Positions 44,680 to 57,831 are shown, numbered from the stretch's first letter. The stretch: DNA of 64,000 nt from Gremmenia infestans (GCA_032629725.1 JAFEVB010000029.1:186001-250000), one strand, 5' to 3'. Made by a program: numbers and translations. Notes: generated by a model from the letters alone, not told the origin.

Positions 44680-45551
44680 TTTGACGTTTGGAAGAAGCTG
44701 AATGATGGTGGGGGAGCTGGGTGAAGGTTATGTAGGTAAGGGTTTTGTGAGACTTGACAATAGTCACTGTCTAGCTTTGACGATATACGGAGTAGTGCTG
44801 AGGCAGTGAAGTAAGAGCGGAGAATGATGATGTGCAAAGAGGGTGCGATCAAGGAGTATTTGTATGTTCTTGAGACCGGAATAATGGTGTTTACTACTCA
44901 GTCTATTCTATCGAAATCCCGAATTGCGAAGCTAAAAGAAAAAGTAAGTTATTATCAGCTACGTTACGTATTAGTGATATAGTCAGTCCAACTCAGAAAC
45001 ATTCTCGTGTGCATTTCCACCGAATCATTCACGTTCAATAATCTCCTATAGAAGCAGCAGCATCATTCTGGGTGAAACAAGACGTGACTGTACAAGCTCT
45101 AACTAACTATATACTCAAAAGGACAGGAGACTTCGATGCATTCTCTTCCTCTTTGCGTGCAACCGCGGGCTATATAAGCGTCATATTTTAGTACATGTTT
45201 CACTCCATCTAAATACCTACATCTGGTGAGATCTGTACCATGTAAGCGTGGCGTTCCGTGGCTGTACGACCAGGATATCAAGATGCGGACGTGTGAGTAA
45301 GCTGTTCTGTGCCATGTAAGCTTCGTATTAGGATATCGTGTCAATGGGACGGTGAGGTAATAGTAGGCGAGTATGTAACCGGTCAGCTTTGTGCGATCAT
45401 ACTTGTAAAGGTTTGCGGGTTTAAGAGTTCTTTGTAAACTTATCAAATCTGGGGCTCTCTTTGGAGAACTTGGACTGAATTCGTTCTTTCTTCCATTTTA
45501 TTTGTCTGGTTTAGCTTCGAATCACTGGATTTCTCTTGCTTTTGCTGAGTG
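44680..45551. other. 870 bp intergenic
   Basis: No supported gene. A minus-strand ORF at 45099-45446 encodes a Tyr/Thr-rich sequence without domain or introns and is treated as chance. Confidence 0.5.
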
Positions 45552-46591
45552 ATGGATCTCCTTTATACCGAAAAGCCTCAGAAATATACCTCAGAGCTTC
45601 ACAAACAGTTCTCAAAGCTGAAGATTCGCCTACACCGAAGCTCAGATATTCGCAATACAGGTTTCCGAGCTCTCTCTACATATATATATCCCTCATTCTT
45701 TTCGTAATCAACATTCTCCAAACCTACCTCTGGCTATCTCCGCAGGCCTCACAGACCCAATACCATCCAAAATGTGAGTAATTAACTGCCCACACACCGT
45801 TCAAGAAACCCTCATTTCTTCCGCTAAACCAGACCCCCAAAACAGTTTCATCCGAGACCGTTGCGATTGTGAGGAACAAATCCATGGAGACGCTTTCAAG
45901 CCCCGAATCCGATCTTCTGTGGAGCGACTCGCTGCCGGGCGTTACGGAATGGGTGCAGATTTCCCGTCCGACAGCATATCATCTACCACCTGGAATTCCG
46001 GCACTGGAAGGGGCGGGCGAGGTTTATATCACGACGTGGGGACACCAGCATCATTGCCTGGTATGTTTACCTAGCTACATCTATCTCATCAATTAGTCAT
46101 ATACCTACCTACCTACACGGAAGATACTGTGAAAAATTACTTTGCTAATGCGATTACCCACTTCTAGAAAACGCTACGCAAGCAATTCTCGCGGCTTTTA
46201 CGAAACGAGAGCCCGTTTCCAGCAGCTTATTCAGGGTCCCAAGAAAGCCAAAACCAAAGCCGCTTGAACGAGACGCTTACGCCGGTACTGCCGCAGCTCG
46301 GTCACATCATGCACTGCTTCGACTATCTCCGGCAGACTGTTGCGTGTCGGAGCGATATGACGCTCGAAGGTATCACGGGAGATTCCGACGCGACGGACTA
46401 TGAGATTGACGGGTATGATGTAATTCATAGCTGTAAGAACCAGGTATGGCCTAATAGGCAACTTGTCTGATGTGATTTTGCTTGTTAGGGGAGCGTGATT
46501 TCTGAAGGCTGATTTTTTGCAGCAGCAGGTTGGCGAGTGGTTACTGGACCATCGACCTTTAGCTGAATGGGCGCGGGGCTTTGAAGTGTAA
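45552..46591 (+). CDS. UstYa-like (DUF3328) oxidative cyclase 2
   Basis: Five exons (45552-45607, 45661-45773, 45846-46060, 46168-46443, then from 46523 or 46526 to 46591) join in phase to 241-242 aa. One membrane helix (SLYIYISLILFVINILQTYL) follows a short N-terminus. Both motif sites are present: GHQHHCL closing exon 3 and LGHIMHCFDYLRQTVAC in exon 4. The typical ending is SCKNQ plus a W...H...W helix. Exon 1 depends on a weak GTTCTC donor, but without it the helix is out of frame with any ATG. UstYa-like 1 and 2 have distinct motif variants, as expected for a UstYa/UstYb pair acting together. It marks the right edge of the candidate RiPP cluster. Confidence 0.85.
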
Positions 46592-48372
46592 GAGAAGGAA
46601 GGATGCGGTTTGAATTCGAGAGATTGTGGTTCTGACTCTGGAGTTTGGAGGAATGTGTAGCGGTGAACACACTCAAGCACGGTTTTATAAAGTCAGAGAT
46701 AGAAATATATTAATAGGTTCGAGACTGTACTTCGTAGGATACCCTACTTATAGAAACAACTATTTTGTCAAGGCTCAACTGTATTCGAAATCGCAAGACC
46801 TCACCGTTCTCAAGGCTCATTTGCATGTAAACGGATAGCTACTGAGATTGAGTATATTCATAAACATCTAGTGTTCATAACACTACTACGATACCACAGA
46901 AAGATTCCGCAACGACGAAGGACAACAATACTTTCACTGATAGATCAAGCATGTGCCATACACTCGATGCCACTGTAGAACCAGAACACGCGGCATGAAA
47001 ACCTCGAACCTCATCCTCTAGCCCAAGATCCTCGCAGCGCCGCCCTCAAGGGCCGAGGCGCTTGTGAAACAGACGATGACACTTGTATGGGAATTACTTG
47101 AGAGACTGCATAATATGACCAAGGCTAATATTTGCGTAGAGAAAGTCTTGAAGATAGATAGTGTATCATTTGTAGAAACTTACTTAGCAATACGAGCCAA
47201 AAAGACACCATTCTTCATCAAGGAGCCTAAACTTTGTGGCAAGGTCAGGTAGAATGGGCGAATGGGCAAGTAAATGGCATGAAGAGCGATTCGAGATAAT
47301 AAAAGAAATAAGAAAGTCGCAAACCCGTTAGCTACGAATGGAAATTCGCATTTCCGCGAATCTCGATAGCCGACCAGCCGCCTAGCACCATCATCAGTAT
47401 GAAAGCTAATTGGAATAACAAACTGTTATAAAGCATGAGATGCCCCCCACACACACGCTCTATGATGACTCGAATCTCCGTCAAGAACAAAGAGGCGTAT
47501 ACATTAGGATATTCCTGCACTAATATCCGCCTATTCGTATCCTTTCATTCCCATTATCGAAGTTGAAACCCAATTCAGCACGAACTGATCACCAGGGTAC
47601 ACAGGTACTATACATGCCCAGCACAGCCCACTCATCCAAGCCGCAACGCGCAACGCGCAACCCAGTCCCCAAGCCCAGCGAACGCGCATGCAAGCTTGCG
47701 ATGCATCTCGAGGAACCGTCCCATCTATGCCGCATACGCATAGCACGTGCTGAAGCCGGAGCAAGTAGTTGGCGCGCTAGGTGGAGGGAATATTGCGGGC
47801 GAAGGGGTGAGAGATAGGGTTGTGGCAGCGTTTGTCGGTTGTGATTGTGGAGGGGCATAGTGGGATGGGAACGCCTGAGGTGGCGGCATGTTGCGTGTGT
47901 TTAGTTCTATAGTGGGAGTGGGAGTGGAGTGGCATGTTGGTGAATGCTGCGGATACGTGTTTGTCCGAGGAGAGATGGTGTGTATAGTGCGTGCGTGAGT
48001 GACGGAAGTATGGCGGACTACTAGTAAGTAGGTATGAGATATTAGATGTCCTAGTTCGAGTGAGCGATTATAAGACTCCGAAGGAAATTGGCGTGACACA
48101 TTGGCTTGAATGGACCATGTACCTTCATCGGCCTTCTAGATGCTCTTTGCAACTCCGTTGAGTAGTCTAAGAATGATGCATTTGGGGAAAAGGAAACATC
48201 ATGTGATTTTCTACTTACCTCTACTTTTATTAGGTTTGTCTGCATCTCAAGAGGGCAACTTCAATGCGAAGCATGCTTGGGGCTTTGCTGAGCATTATCA
48301 CTTAGATAGACTTGTACTGTGTACGCCAAATACCGTGAATATAATTCATTAATCTCGTAATTATCGGAATTA
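46592..48372. other. 1.8 kb region without a clear gene
   Basis: A Pro/Thr/Ser-rich minus-strand frame (47725-48099) and its shadows are low-complexity and unsupported. A short CTAC repeat lies at 46091-46108 in the preceding gene's intron. I see no RNA gene. Confidence 0.5.
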
Positions 48373-49871
48373 TCATAATTCGTCGTCATCCGACTCAGTC
48401 TCCGATCCGTCAAGAATAGGCGCAGCTTTGGGTGGCGGAGAATGTCTCACTGCTTTTGAGACATTAATTCGTTCCGGCAGATTTCGTTTTGACGGAGGAG
48501 CGTCAGCCTCTACTGTGCTAGATGAGGACCTAAAAGCGAGTCAGCATTACTAGGGACAAGAAGGATGTTGACTATGGAGTATCTGTAAAAGTTCAGAGCT
48601 CCCGAGACTTTCACAATGCTCGGAAATATGCATACTGTACTGTAGTCTGACCACCGCTTTTCGTCTTGACAGTCTTTCTCCTAGGTGGAGGTGGCGGCGG
48701 TGCTTCACCTTCTGACTCTGTTTCATCCGCTGTCGATTCTGCATCAGGTGTTCTTTGCCTTTGGTCTTCGTCTTCCGAATCTTGCGGTGGTTCCTGGTCG
48801 AGGTCCATTTTCTCAAATCCTTCATCTGACTCATCCTCCTCTATATTTTCGTCGGCTTTCCGTTTACCTGCAAGTTCGCAAAGTCAGTTAAAGTTTCACT
48901 GAGTTTGGGAGCATCTTTGACTGTCTCAGAAATACCGAGACATCTATGTTGAAAACCCCAAATATAACTGGATCAGGAAACAAAACGCATACCCTTCCTC
49001 GACGGCCCAGCAGACCGTGATCTGGAATATCTTCTGATTGCCTCTAAAGCTTCCAATTTGGCAGGATCGACATTAGAGCTGGCTAGCAAACGCTGCTGGT
49101 CTCTAATCTTGAGTTTCTTTTCATTTAGTAACAAGGAAAACTTCTCTAATAGTGATTTCTCATGCCCATTCTTCAGATCAACCAACTCGGCAAATTTCTC
49201 CTCGAGTTTTTTGAATTGTTCATCCTTGGATTTTATGCTCGACTTTAATGTCTGTAATTCCACGGCAGATTCGCTCTTCGATTCGACAGCCTGTCCACAC
49301 CATTCGAAGAGGTCGGGTTCTTCATCTTGGGTTTCTCGCAGGATTAGGGAACCAAGACGTTGCTGCCGGATATTAGACGATCCTTTGATATGATAAGAGC
49401 TATGACAATATACCGTGATCCCCTCGATACGCCTTTGTATAGTGATAGATAGCCTATTCCCGCCGGACTCAACTTTCGCAACAGCCTCCACACCTTGTAA
49501 AATAGCCTTGTGCTCCTCTTTTGGCACTGCACGAAGCAAAATCGTCGATAATACCGCGTCCCATTGTTCCTGATTGAGTTTTGACTTGGAATCCTTGAGA
49601 GATGAGGTTCGATCGTGCTCTACTAAGATGGCGACCCTTGATTAGCTCCCGAGATAACGCATGAAATTGAAGGGGCCAAGGGTAGGGCCGAGACGGGGGG
49701 GCGTGCAGATGGGCGATCCTTACATATAATCTTGAAAACAGTTTCATTTTCCGTCCCAATGAGCTTGAGATCAAGTGGCCTGTGGCCTTCGGAAGATATA
49801 TGGAGGAGGACAAACTCGGTCTGGTCGAGGCCGCGGGGAAGTCTCAGCAGTACTGGGCTTTCCAGAGCCAT
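48373..49871 (-). CDS. XRCC4: XRCC4/Lif1-like DNA double-strand-break repair protein
   Basis: Four exons (49871-49724, 49622-48993, 48867-48636, 48529-48373) join in phase to 388 aa. The N-terminal beta-rich head (MALESPVLLRLPRGL...) leads into a long coiled coil, SSIKSKDEQFKKLEEKFAEL, then LLEKFSLLLNEKKLKIRDQQ (RLLASSNVD after it). That last block is the fungal XRCC4 signature, and the head-coil layout binds DNA ligase IV in non-homologous end joining. The tail is acidic and low-complexity (ESEGEAPPPPPPRRK; final SETESDDDEL) and nuclear-type. It is head to head with the Byr4-like gene, 726 bp apart. This is core-genome sequence beyond the accessory cluster. Confidence 0.8.
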
Positions 49872-50597
49872 GGCTGGAGGGAAAGGAGGGTAAGTTTGGA
49901 AGCAGTTGTGAAATAATGAGGTTATATGAAACAATGCGAGATTGGAGGATGGATTTTAAAAATCAAAATCCTTTACCATAAGAGACTTTTCTGGGATGGT
50001 CGTGGTCATGGTCATCTATGAAGTGTGCTGTGTGCCTGGGAAGACGTGTAGTCATACCGAAGAAACGCCAAACATACGCGAGAATTGCGGGGCAAAGCTT
50101 TCCGCCTACCGTATCGATACAGATCACTAGCTCAGCCATCTCCAACCTCTTCAAAGTGCCAAAGACCACAACCCCAACCCCCAATTTTTTATCGAACCAG
50201 CAGCACCTCGTCCTGCACTCTGCTTCTGTACCTTCTTCGACTAACGAACGATATACTCGCGCGCCATTTTACCTCAGACGCTTTGCCCGGTGGGCGTTGC
50301 GCAGCGCGATCAGATTAGCGGTGGGAAAACATTCAACACCACGTACGAATTGGCCAGCAAACGACCACAACAACTCGGAAACTCGGAGAAAGACTGCGCA
50401 AGTGCTCATATAGCAATACAAAGCACCTATCACGACCTTCCACGAGTATACGACCATGAATTTACGACCTTAAGCATATGTGCGATCGTGCTACTCTCGT
50501 TTGAAATTTTCTGAGAGCCCTCAATTCACCTGTACGAAACTACAAACACATTCGGCACTACTTCTTTGATACAATTCTACAACTTACGCCCCGAATA
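49872..50597. promoter_or_regulatory. bidirectional promoter region (XRCC4-like / Byr4-like)
   Basis: The 726 bp between two divergent core genes contain no supported ORF. The last ~80 bp are pyrimidine-rich leader before the Byr4-like ATG. Confidence 0.4.
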
Positions 50598-53500
50598 ATG
50601 GATCACTTAACCTTGAAGCCGCGAAAGGCGGTCGTGGAGGAGCCGATTGAGAGCTGGGATGACGACGACTTGGACATCGGAGGAGACGATTTCACTTTTC
50701 GAAGCGCTTCATTGGCGACTACTTCGGCATCACACAACCGAGATTCTATCTCATCACGACTGTCAATACGGTCCGATTTCGAATCGAGTCATGGCGATGA
50801 GGACAAGCAAGTTCACCTACCGGGAGATGATGCCACAGATGCCATTGCAACAGCCAAGAGAGCTGGGATACCCATACCACAAAATGTTCCTTCTTCGGCC
50901 CTGATGGGAGGAACAATCAAGCGACTAGGAGGAAGGAAGATCAAGAAGATCATACAGGACGATTGGGACGATGGTGATCTAGAGCTACCTGGAGAGGGTG
51001 GCTTGAAGATCAAGCAAATGGACGGCTCGAACTTCCCTGATGCTTTGCGACAAGTTAGCAGTGGATCTGTGAATGCCAGTCCGGCCAAGCCGTTAAGGCC
51101 TGCTCCGATGTTCAACATCAGCCCTCGGCCAGAATTAAAGGCAAAGCCAGCGTCTAGAAACCTACTTGAACGCTTTAAGGATCAAGACGAGGACGATTTC
51201 TTTGGGGACGATGATGCTACTATCAAAGTACCTAAAAGTCGCCAGGGGCCCAAATTAATACCACTCATTACCCCACCAACGCCACAGAAGAAGCAGGAGA
51301 GTGTAGATATCGATGATGATTTTGAGCGAGATTTTCAGCTTCCCTCAGGTGGAGGACCTCTTAGGCTGTCTGCTCGGAAGGAAATTCCGAGGACACCTAT
51401 CAGTTTGGAGGATGACTTTGAAGAATGGGGAGAAGGTAGTCTCGGAACACGTTTCGGTGGAACCAAGAGAGATGGCCATTCTAACAGGAGCTCCTCCATC
51501 TCTGCGTTGAGCCCGAGTGTTGCAAGCTCACTGACCATCGAAAGTGAAGACGAAGGTCTCGATGGACTTGTTCTACCTTCTGGCCCCATTCCGTTTGATG
51601 ACATTCTCAAAAGGAGGCAACAAGATCGCTCACCTGACCACCAATCCAGCGAGAAACAAGCTGCGAAGCGCGCCGAAGTCAAAGATGATTTCCTCTCAGG
51701 TCTTGAGATTGGAGATGGGGATGTCTTTGATTCTAGTAAACTCACCTTAAATCGAAACATAAAGATGAAAACGACCCGCCAGACGAGTCCTACTCGGCCG
51801 AAAACGGCAGTCTCATTAACCTTCACCAACAAACCTTCTTCTACCAACGGATCGCGACTTCCTCGTCCACTCGGTGGACATGAACGCCAACCTTCTTCTC
51901 TCGAACCAGTCTCGGAAAGTGGAGGACCTATTCTTAAACTCAACCGCAGGTCTCAATCCAGACTTGGAGGCCACTCAGCACATTCATCCGTTACTAGTAT
52001 TGCAACCCCTACGACGCCATCATCCTCAACTCACTCCTTACCGCTACCCTCCACACCTCGAAGACGCGACCTAGCTTCCAAATCATCAATTACAGGCCTC
52101 CGCAATGAACCGACGACGACCAATGCGCAGCTGCTGAAGCTCAAACGGTCGATGCCAACCATGCGATCGTATCCCCAGTCGCCTGCGAAACCAATAGCAT
52201 CACGTTACGAGAGGCCCCCATCTCGTACGGACACCAGCAGTCGACCAACTTCGGTGTCTCGGCCCAAGACGCCAACTGAACGGGATCGCTCTGGAGCTGA
52301 ATCAAGTTTGGCTCACGTCCGAAAAAACCCATTACCATTCCTACCCGCTGGTGCCTCATCATCCCAATCTCAACACGTTACTATTAAAACCACCCGCCAT
52401 TTCCGTCGTCATGATTCCGAGTCCTCGACAAACAGCACTGAACTTCGGCCAACGTCGCGGGCTGTATCGAGGTCGGCAATGAGGTCGCCTAGCCCGCGGC
52501 GGAATCCCAGGGGTGCCGAAGCATTGACTCGCGACGCAGCCTCGAAGCGACAATTAACGAAACCTTTGCGTCGAAGGCATTTCGGCGACGGCTACGAACT
52601 AGATGGATTTGACGATCTCCCAACAAGTCGTGACACGGAACAGAAGTTTGTTAAAGAACCTATCGGTCGTGGTCCGCCCAAACAATCAATCCTACGAACC
52701 AAAATCCACCAAGACGCTCTGCCGTCGCGGACGAATACTCCTGCTCCTCTCACACCCTTCTCCCCGGCCAAGTCGCGAGATGACCTCCCCCGATTCGCAC
52801 GTGATACTACTGCCAGCCGGATGGCTAGGGAGCGGGCGCAAGCACAGCGCGCTCCATCAGCCGCAGGAGCTCCTCTAGCTACGCTCACAAATCAATGGAA
52901 AACCAAGTTATCGGCGACAACGGGTCTAAGCGCTGTGAATGCACAATCCGTCAGATCAAAGAAGAGCAAGGGTCCTCCACAAAAGCCTCAACTCATCAAA
53001 CCCCTCGGCAACCTCAATAATCCCAAATGTAAGTTTCTTTTGAACTTCTCCATTGTCTCTCACTAACGAATACAGCTATCAAAGGAATGTACTACAACCC
53101 GTATACTTTTCGCTGGGAAGGCAATGAGAACGAGCTTACTCCTTTCGAAGCGCCTGCCTCGTCACCATCCCCTGTACCAGTATCTTCCAATGCACTCAAA
53201 GATGGCCCAAATATCTATCGCGAAAAAGAGAATACTACACCTCGACCTGCCCTCATACAAAACGTCAATTCTTCACAGGGCGTCCAGGTTGTCGGCGGCA
53301 TGGTCTTCGATCCTCAACGCATGTGCTGGCTCAAGATGCCCGCCAGCGAACCAAAGAACAAAAGCGATGCAGGTGATACCATGGATGGCTTCGATGCTTT
53401 TGACGATGATGAGGATGTCTTTAAAGACGTCCCCGATCTAGAAGACTCCCCAAGCAAAGACGTCGACGAGGCTGGAGGCCGCAAGAGCGAAGGTGCTAGT

Positions 53501-53680
53501 GCGCTCAAGGATGACTGGCTTGTGGGTGAAGAGTTTGATGTAGGGCCCGAGTTCGTCAGAAGGCAGCGCGAAGAAGAAGAGCGCTGGAGACGGAAGTGCG
53601 ACAAGTGGGTCGGCGCTGAAAAAAACCGCGGGAGCGATCTCTGGCGGTGGAGCATCAGAGATGTGGTTAACGAACTTTGA
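50598..53680 (+). CDS. byr4: Byr4/Bfa1-like two-component GAP subunit (mitotic exit / septation)
   Basis: Two exons (50598-53028, 53076-53680) give 1011 aa. The N-terminus has repeated acidic Trp motifs (ESWDDDDLDIGGDDFTF, QDDWDDGDLELPG, FDDDFEEWGEGSL-type), and the middle is Ser/Pro/Arg-rich and disordered with many phospho-type SP/TP sites. Exon 2 carries the conserved C-terminal block: KGMYYNPYTFRWEGNENEL, then VVGGMVFDPQRMCWLKM, a DE-rich linker and a final charged helix with W...RR.W. This is the layout of Byr4/Bfa1, which with Cdc16/Bub2 holds the small GTPase Spg1/Tem1 inactive at the spindle pole body and so restrains septation. Confidence 0.85.
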
Positions 53681-54233
53681 TTCGGTATAAAAGCAAACAC
53701 AAACGTCACATAAGCATGGCGCCTTGTACAATTGACATGAGCTTGGGGGTTTATAAAAAAGAAAGCGGGGTTTTTTGCATTCATTCTGCGTGTGGGATAG
53801 GAGTTTTGAGGCGCATGCATATAGGGATATGTATCGCAAGAGGCGATAGATATGGGTTAGATGCCTGATATGAATGTTACGACCTTTTATGATCTAATGC
53901 TATTGTATTATACGGGTGGTGGTAATGGTGAAGGGTAGCTCCTTCCCCTAATATTAATATAACTCGCTTACAAATCTTGAATATTTAACTTCAGTTATTG
54001 TGGGAGTGTTGAGGCGGCGTGAATGAACCTATTGAAACTTACTCTCTTGAAGGAATTGATACTAACTCAATCATACTCTTGTTTGCAATGAAATTCAACG
54101 AGGGTCAATGTCGTATGTCAATACCAAGAGAAAACAATAAGGGATGATTCAAGCATTTGATACCATTTACTAGGAGGTATTTCCTAAATGAACCAATCAG
54201 ACAATATTTAAGCTATGATGTTCCGAGGAAAGC

Positions 54234-55189
54234 TCAACAATCAGGATTTATTTGACCTTCCCATCCCTCCAGCGTCATCTTTAACAAATTACTGCCTGAT
54301 ATTTCGTCTGCCCTCGCCTTCAATTCATCAACATCCCAATTAGCCCAGACGTATTTTCCCTTTGTAAACGCGGCTTCCGGACTTGCGAGCCAAACCATGA
54401 AGTCAGCCGAAAGCGATACTGGGAGTATTTAGTACAGCTTATGTACAGAGTATTCATGTGTTCATATGTGTAAAGAGAAACACACATACTGTCATCCTGA
54501 CCCGCCCCACCGGCTCGTCTAGTCATCCCCGTATCAACAATCCCCGGGTGCATATTGACAACCCTAAGGTCCGGATTCTCCATCTGCAGCATATCAAAAA
54601 GCACCACTGCAGCCGCTTTCGAAGCCGCGTATGACGAGTATCCAGCAATGGGCTTGTAACTAATAAACGACGTGATATTGATCACAACTGCTTCCTCCGG
54701 TGCAAAATGTACAAACGCACCAGCTACAATGAGACTTCCTCTCACATTAACCTCCATAGCCTTCATCCATGCATCCGGATCCGCGTCCTTGATCAACGAA
54801 TCCCTTTCCCCATACCCGGCGTTATTCACCAAAACGTGGATCCCTCCTCCTGCAAACGCAGCGAGTTTGGAAAAAGCATTGTCGATTTCGGGTTTTTGAG
54901 TGATGTCGGCTACGAGGATACAGATCTTGACACGGGGGAAATCTTTCTCCACTGCGTTCTTTACTGAGTGTAGGTGCGCAGAGGTACGGCCTAGGATTCC
55001 GATGAACGAGGCTCCTGCTGCCGCGAAGGAGCGGATGGCTTGGGCGCCGATTCCGGTGCCGGCACCGGTTATTAGGATGGTTTTGTTGGTTGCTGATAGG
55101 GTGGGGTTGGAGGGGGAGATGGAGGGGTAGGTTGTGGTGTGCCAGGTTTTGGTGAAGGATGGGAATGGCGCCGGCGGGTTTGGTGACAT
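54234..55189 (-). CDS. short-chain dehydrogenase/reductase (SDR)
   Basis: Two exons (55189-54490, 54418-54234) give 294 aa. The start is ATG 55189 (MSPNPPAPFPSF); the open frame upstream is Pro/His-rich leader. SDR motifs are complete: cofactor loop ILITGAGTGIGAQA, NNAG in HVLVNNAGYGERD, catalytic Ser in ITSFISYKP, and YSSYAASKAA (YxxxK). The PGIVDTGMTRR segment follows, and exon 2 adds the C-terminal ADFMVWLASPEAAFTKGKYV. NAD(P)-dependent oxidoreductase of unknown substrate; likely a core-metabolism gene. Confidence 0.88.
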
Positions 55190-55599
55190 TGGTGCGGTGT
55201 GGTGTTGTGGGTGGGTATGGGGGGGTGAGAGAGGGAGGGTTGAAGGGTTGAGGTGCGTCCAAATGCTGTTTTGTATCACTTTGAGACTCAGCGGTCTGTA
55301 GGCTTTGACTTTGACTGGGCTAGTCACGAAGTTTGTCACTGGCTAGTACTTAAACTCTTTTCTACTGGACTTATGTCTCAAGAGGCGTAATTGGGATTTT
55401 ATATATTGTGGCTGATTTCTATATCGGGAAGACTATTCACGGAGTACCGTGAAAGAAATTGACAATCCACATTTCCTTTTTGCAGACTTTCTGCTTACGG
55501 TTCCGCATGATATCCATCGGATGGAACAGTACAAAATTTCTGACTACGGGGTCTGTGATTCTAGGACCTGATATTTAGATACAACCGTCTGCTGGTTCT

Positions 55600-57347
55600 T
55601 CACAAAAGGGAGGCGGCGATCATTATCAAGGTACCGAAAGAATCCGTCTCAGCATACCACTTTCCCCAATCAGATGCAGTGGTGCTTATCCCCCCAGATC
55701 CAATTTGCATCTTCGTCAACTGGCCATCAGTCGATATTCCGAACACTTCTCTTTCATTCAGGGCCGCATCAAATTCTACTCTCCAAGTCGTGGCATCACG
55801 AGCCTCCCAAAGCACCTTTTTCGTCGGCAGTGGACACATGATAAACCCCTGCAGTGGGGAACAGCTCACGGCAGTGTCGATATCTATAAGCATATTCAGG
55901 ATTCTTGCAAATGTATCCATCCTATTTTCTCGTTTGTCAGCGAATCGTTCTTGCTTCGACAGCTTTTGTGTGGTTATGACTAGCCTTCTCCAAGATTCGT
56001 GGAAAATCCACTCTTTCCAATCTTGTTGGTCCCCGCTCGGCGCTTGCTTCAATTCATCTCCGCCGAATCTTTCGGATAGCGTTGAAGATACTACCTATTG
56101 CATGCATTTGTGAGAAGTCATTCGATCTGGCACATTGGGAAGGTGAATACAAACATTGAGGGCCAGCAATAGTGGGGCGTCGAAGTCGTTGTCTTCGTTA
56201 GGGCCCTCTATCATCCGCATGAGAGTATACATCATAAGAGCTTGTGCAGAAGCAAGAAGCTCCCAGTTGTTGAAATTGTGGTACTTGAGGATAGAGATTA
56301 GTAATTTTCATTCATACTTCAAGATGCTAAATTCTTGCACCAACCTCAAACCACATTCTCTCCTGCTCCATTTTGATAGTCCTCCACATAAACTTGTTAC
56401 TTTCTTTGCCACTGTTCACGAATATCCGGGCTATAGTCATGCAATTTACTAGTGCTTCAGGGAAAAAACCTTTGGTTTCCCCACAGTCGGTGAAGCAAAC
56501 TGGATGGATGAAGGGTGGGAAAGTTTCTTTGCGCATCATCATCGATGGATACGCTGAAAGTATATGTGTTAGAAGCAAAGCACTTGTTTGCGCACCTGTC
56601 TTTCCCAACGATCTTGGCTCCAGGGATCTCATAATGAGACTATTTGACGGTGATGGAGGTATGGAATTAGAAGCTCTCTGTGAAAGAGTAACAGGGGTTT
56701 CGTATAATGGAGACATAGAAGAGAACGAGAAGCTTGCTCCAAGAGATGGGTTGAAAGCTAGTCCCGTGCTGCTATCGCAAACCCAATCGAATGGATTGAC
56801 ATTGGAGTCAAACATAGAAGAAGCTGCTAGGTCTTTCTGTGCGAGAGGGTACGCTTCATGTGTTCGATTTCCCCGGGTCATTTGTGGACTGGGAATGTCA
56901 AGTTGCTCATAGCTCAATTCGTTACTTGGCATTTCCTCATCTGCAGCTGGCGACATGGAGAGGCTGTCACAGAACACCACATCTTTAGCCCTACTGGTGG
57001 TAGCGGAGGTATGTGGTTGCGGAACATTGTTGTCTTGCGAAATATCTTTGGAATACAAGCAAGTGATGCATCTGGCCACGCAAGTCGAGCATGTGGGGTG
57101 CTTTGAATCGCACCGGGTCTTTGCTTTGGTGCATGCGGCGCAGGACCGTTTCCGCGAATTCCTCTGGCTGGTCTGCCTTGAGCGGCAGTAGTAACCATGC
57201 CTCTTGTACGTTGTCTCTATGCTCAATTAGCTAGAGTTGCGATTGGGGTGGTGACAAGTTAGAAGGCTGGGCCTAGCTGGGCTCACCCGTTTCAAAGGAT
57301 TTGCTGCAGCGAATGCACACAAATTGGGATCTGGTGATATTCTCCAT
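55600..57347 (-). CDS. C2H2 + Zn2Cys6 transcription factor
   Basis: Four exons (57347-57287, 57216-56345, 56283-56155, 56094-55600) join in phase to 518 aa. A C2HC-type finger spans the first intron (Cys11, Cys14, His27, Cys31). The Zn2Cys6 cluster follows at once: CAACTKAKTRC (Cys46, 49, 56) and CSTCVARCITC (Cys63, 66, 73). The basic linker QTSQRNSRKR lies between. The middle is Ser/Pro-rich, and the C-terminal half contains the fungal TF domain ending LWEARDATTWRVEFDAAL. This double-finger type often regulates secondary-metabolite clusters. It is divergent from the MFS gene at 57832 (485 bp apart). Confidence 0.87.
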
Positions 57348-57831
57348 GGTTGCTAGGTTGGAATACCTTATGCTAGCTAGAGACTGTTCAACAAAATTTC
57401 TCCGTTCACGGTGTCCGAGGGGAACGTTGTCTGTCTTTATTCGTGTGGGTTGTCTCGTGGATCATTTCAAGGAGTTCCGTGAAAGGTGGGTCAGTAAATA
57501 TGGAGATGGTTTAGGGAAGCGAGCCCCTTGTTAAGCGACAAGTAGTCTGTAGACTAAATCGAGACCTCGAGTTGTTGTGTTCGGATATAAATTGTAAACT
57601 AAGGAGTATCCGATGAATCTGAATCTTGCCTGCCTGTACGGAGGTAATTGAAGTTCGTCAAGGTTAGTCGCTGAGTAAACATCCCCTTTTTACACCTTGA
57701 GGATTGCAAATGTAAATCAAATACGTACCTTTGCTTAAAGTGATTGAAGACCAGAGGTCCCTCAAGCTCTTCTTCTTTCATCCAGACATTTCTTTACTTT
57801 AAAACTAGCTATCACCAATCCAGGCTTCACG

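Noticed and set aside
45099..45446. 115-codon minus-strand ORF
   Set aside because: No recognisable domain, odd composition and no neighbours needing it; treated as spurious.
47725..48099. Pro/Thr/Ser-rich minus-strand ORF and overlapping frames
   Set aside because: Low-complexity composition open in several frames at once, which is typical of chance ORFs in skewed sequence.
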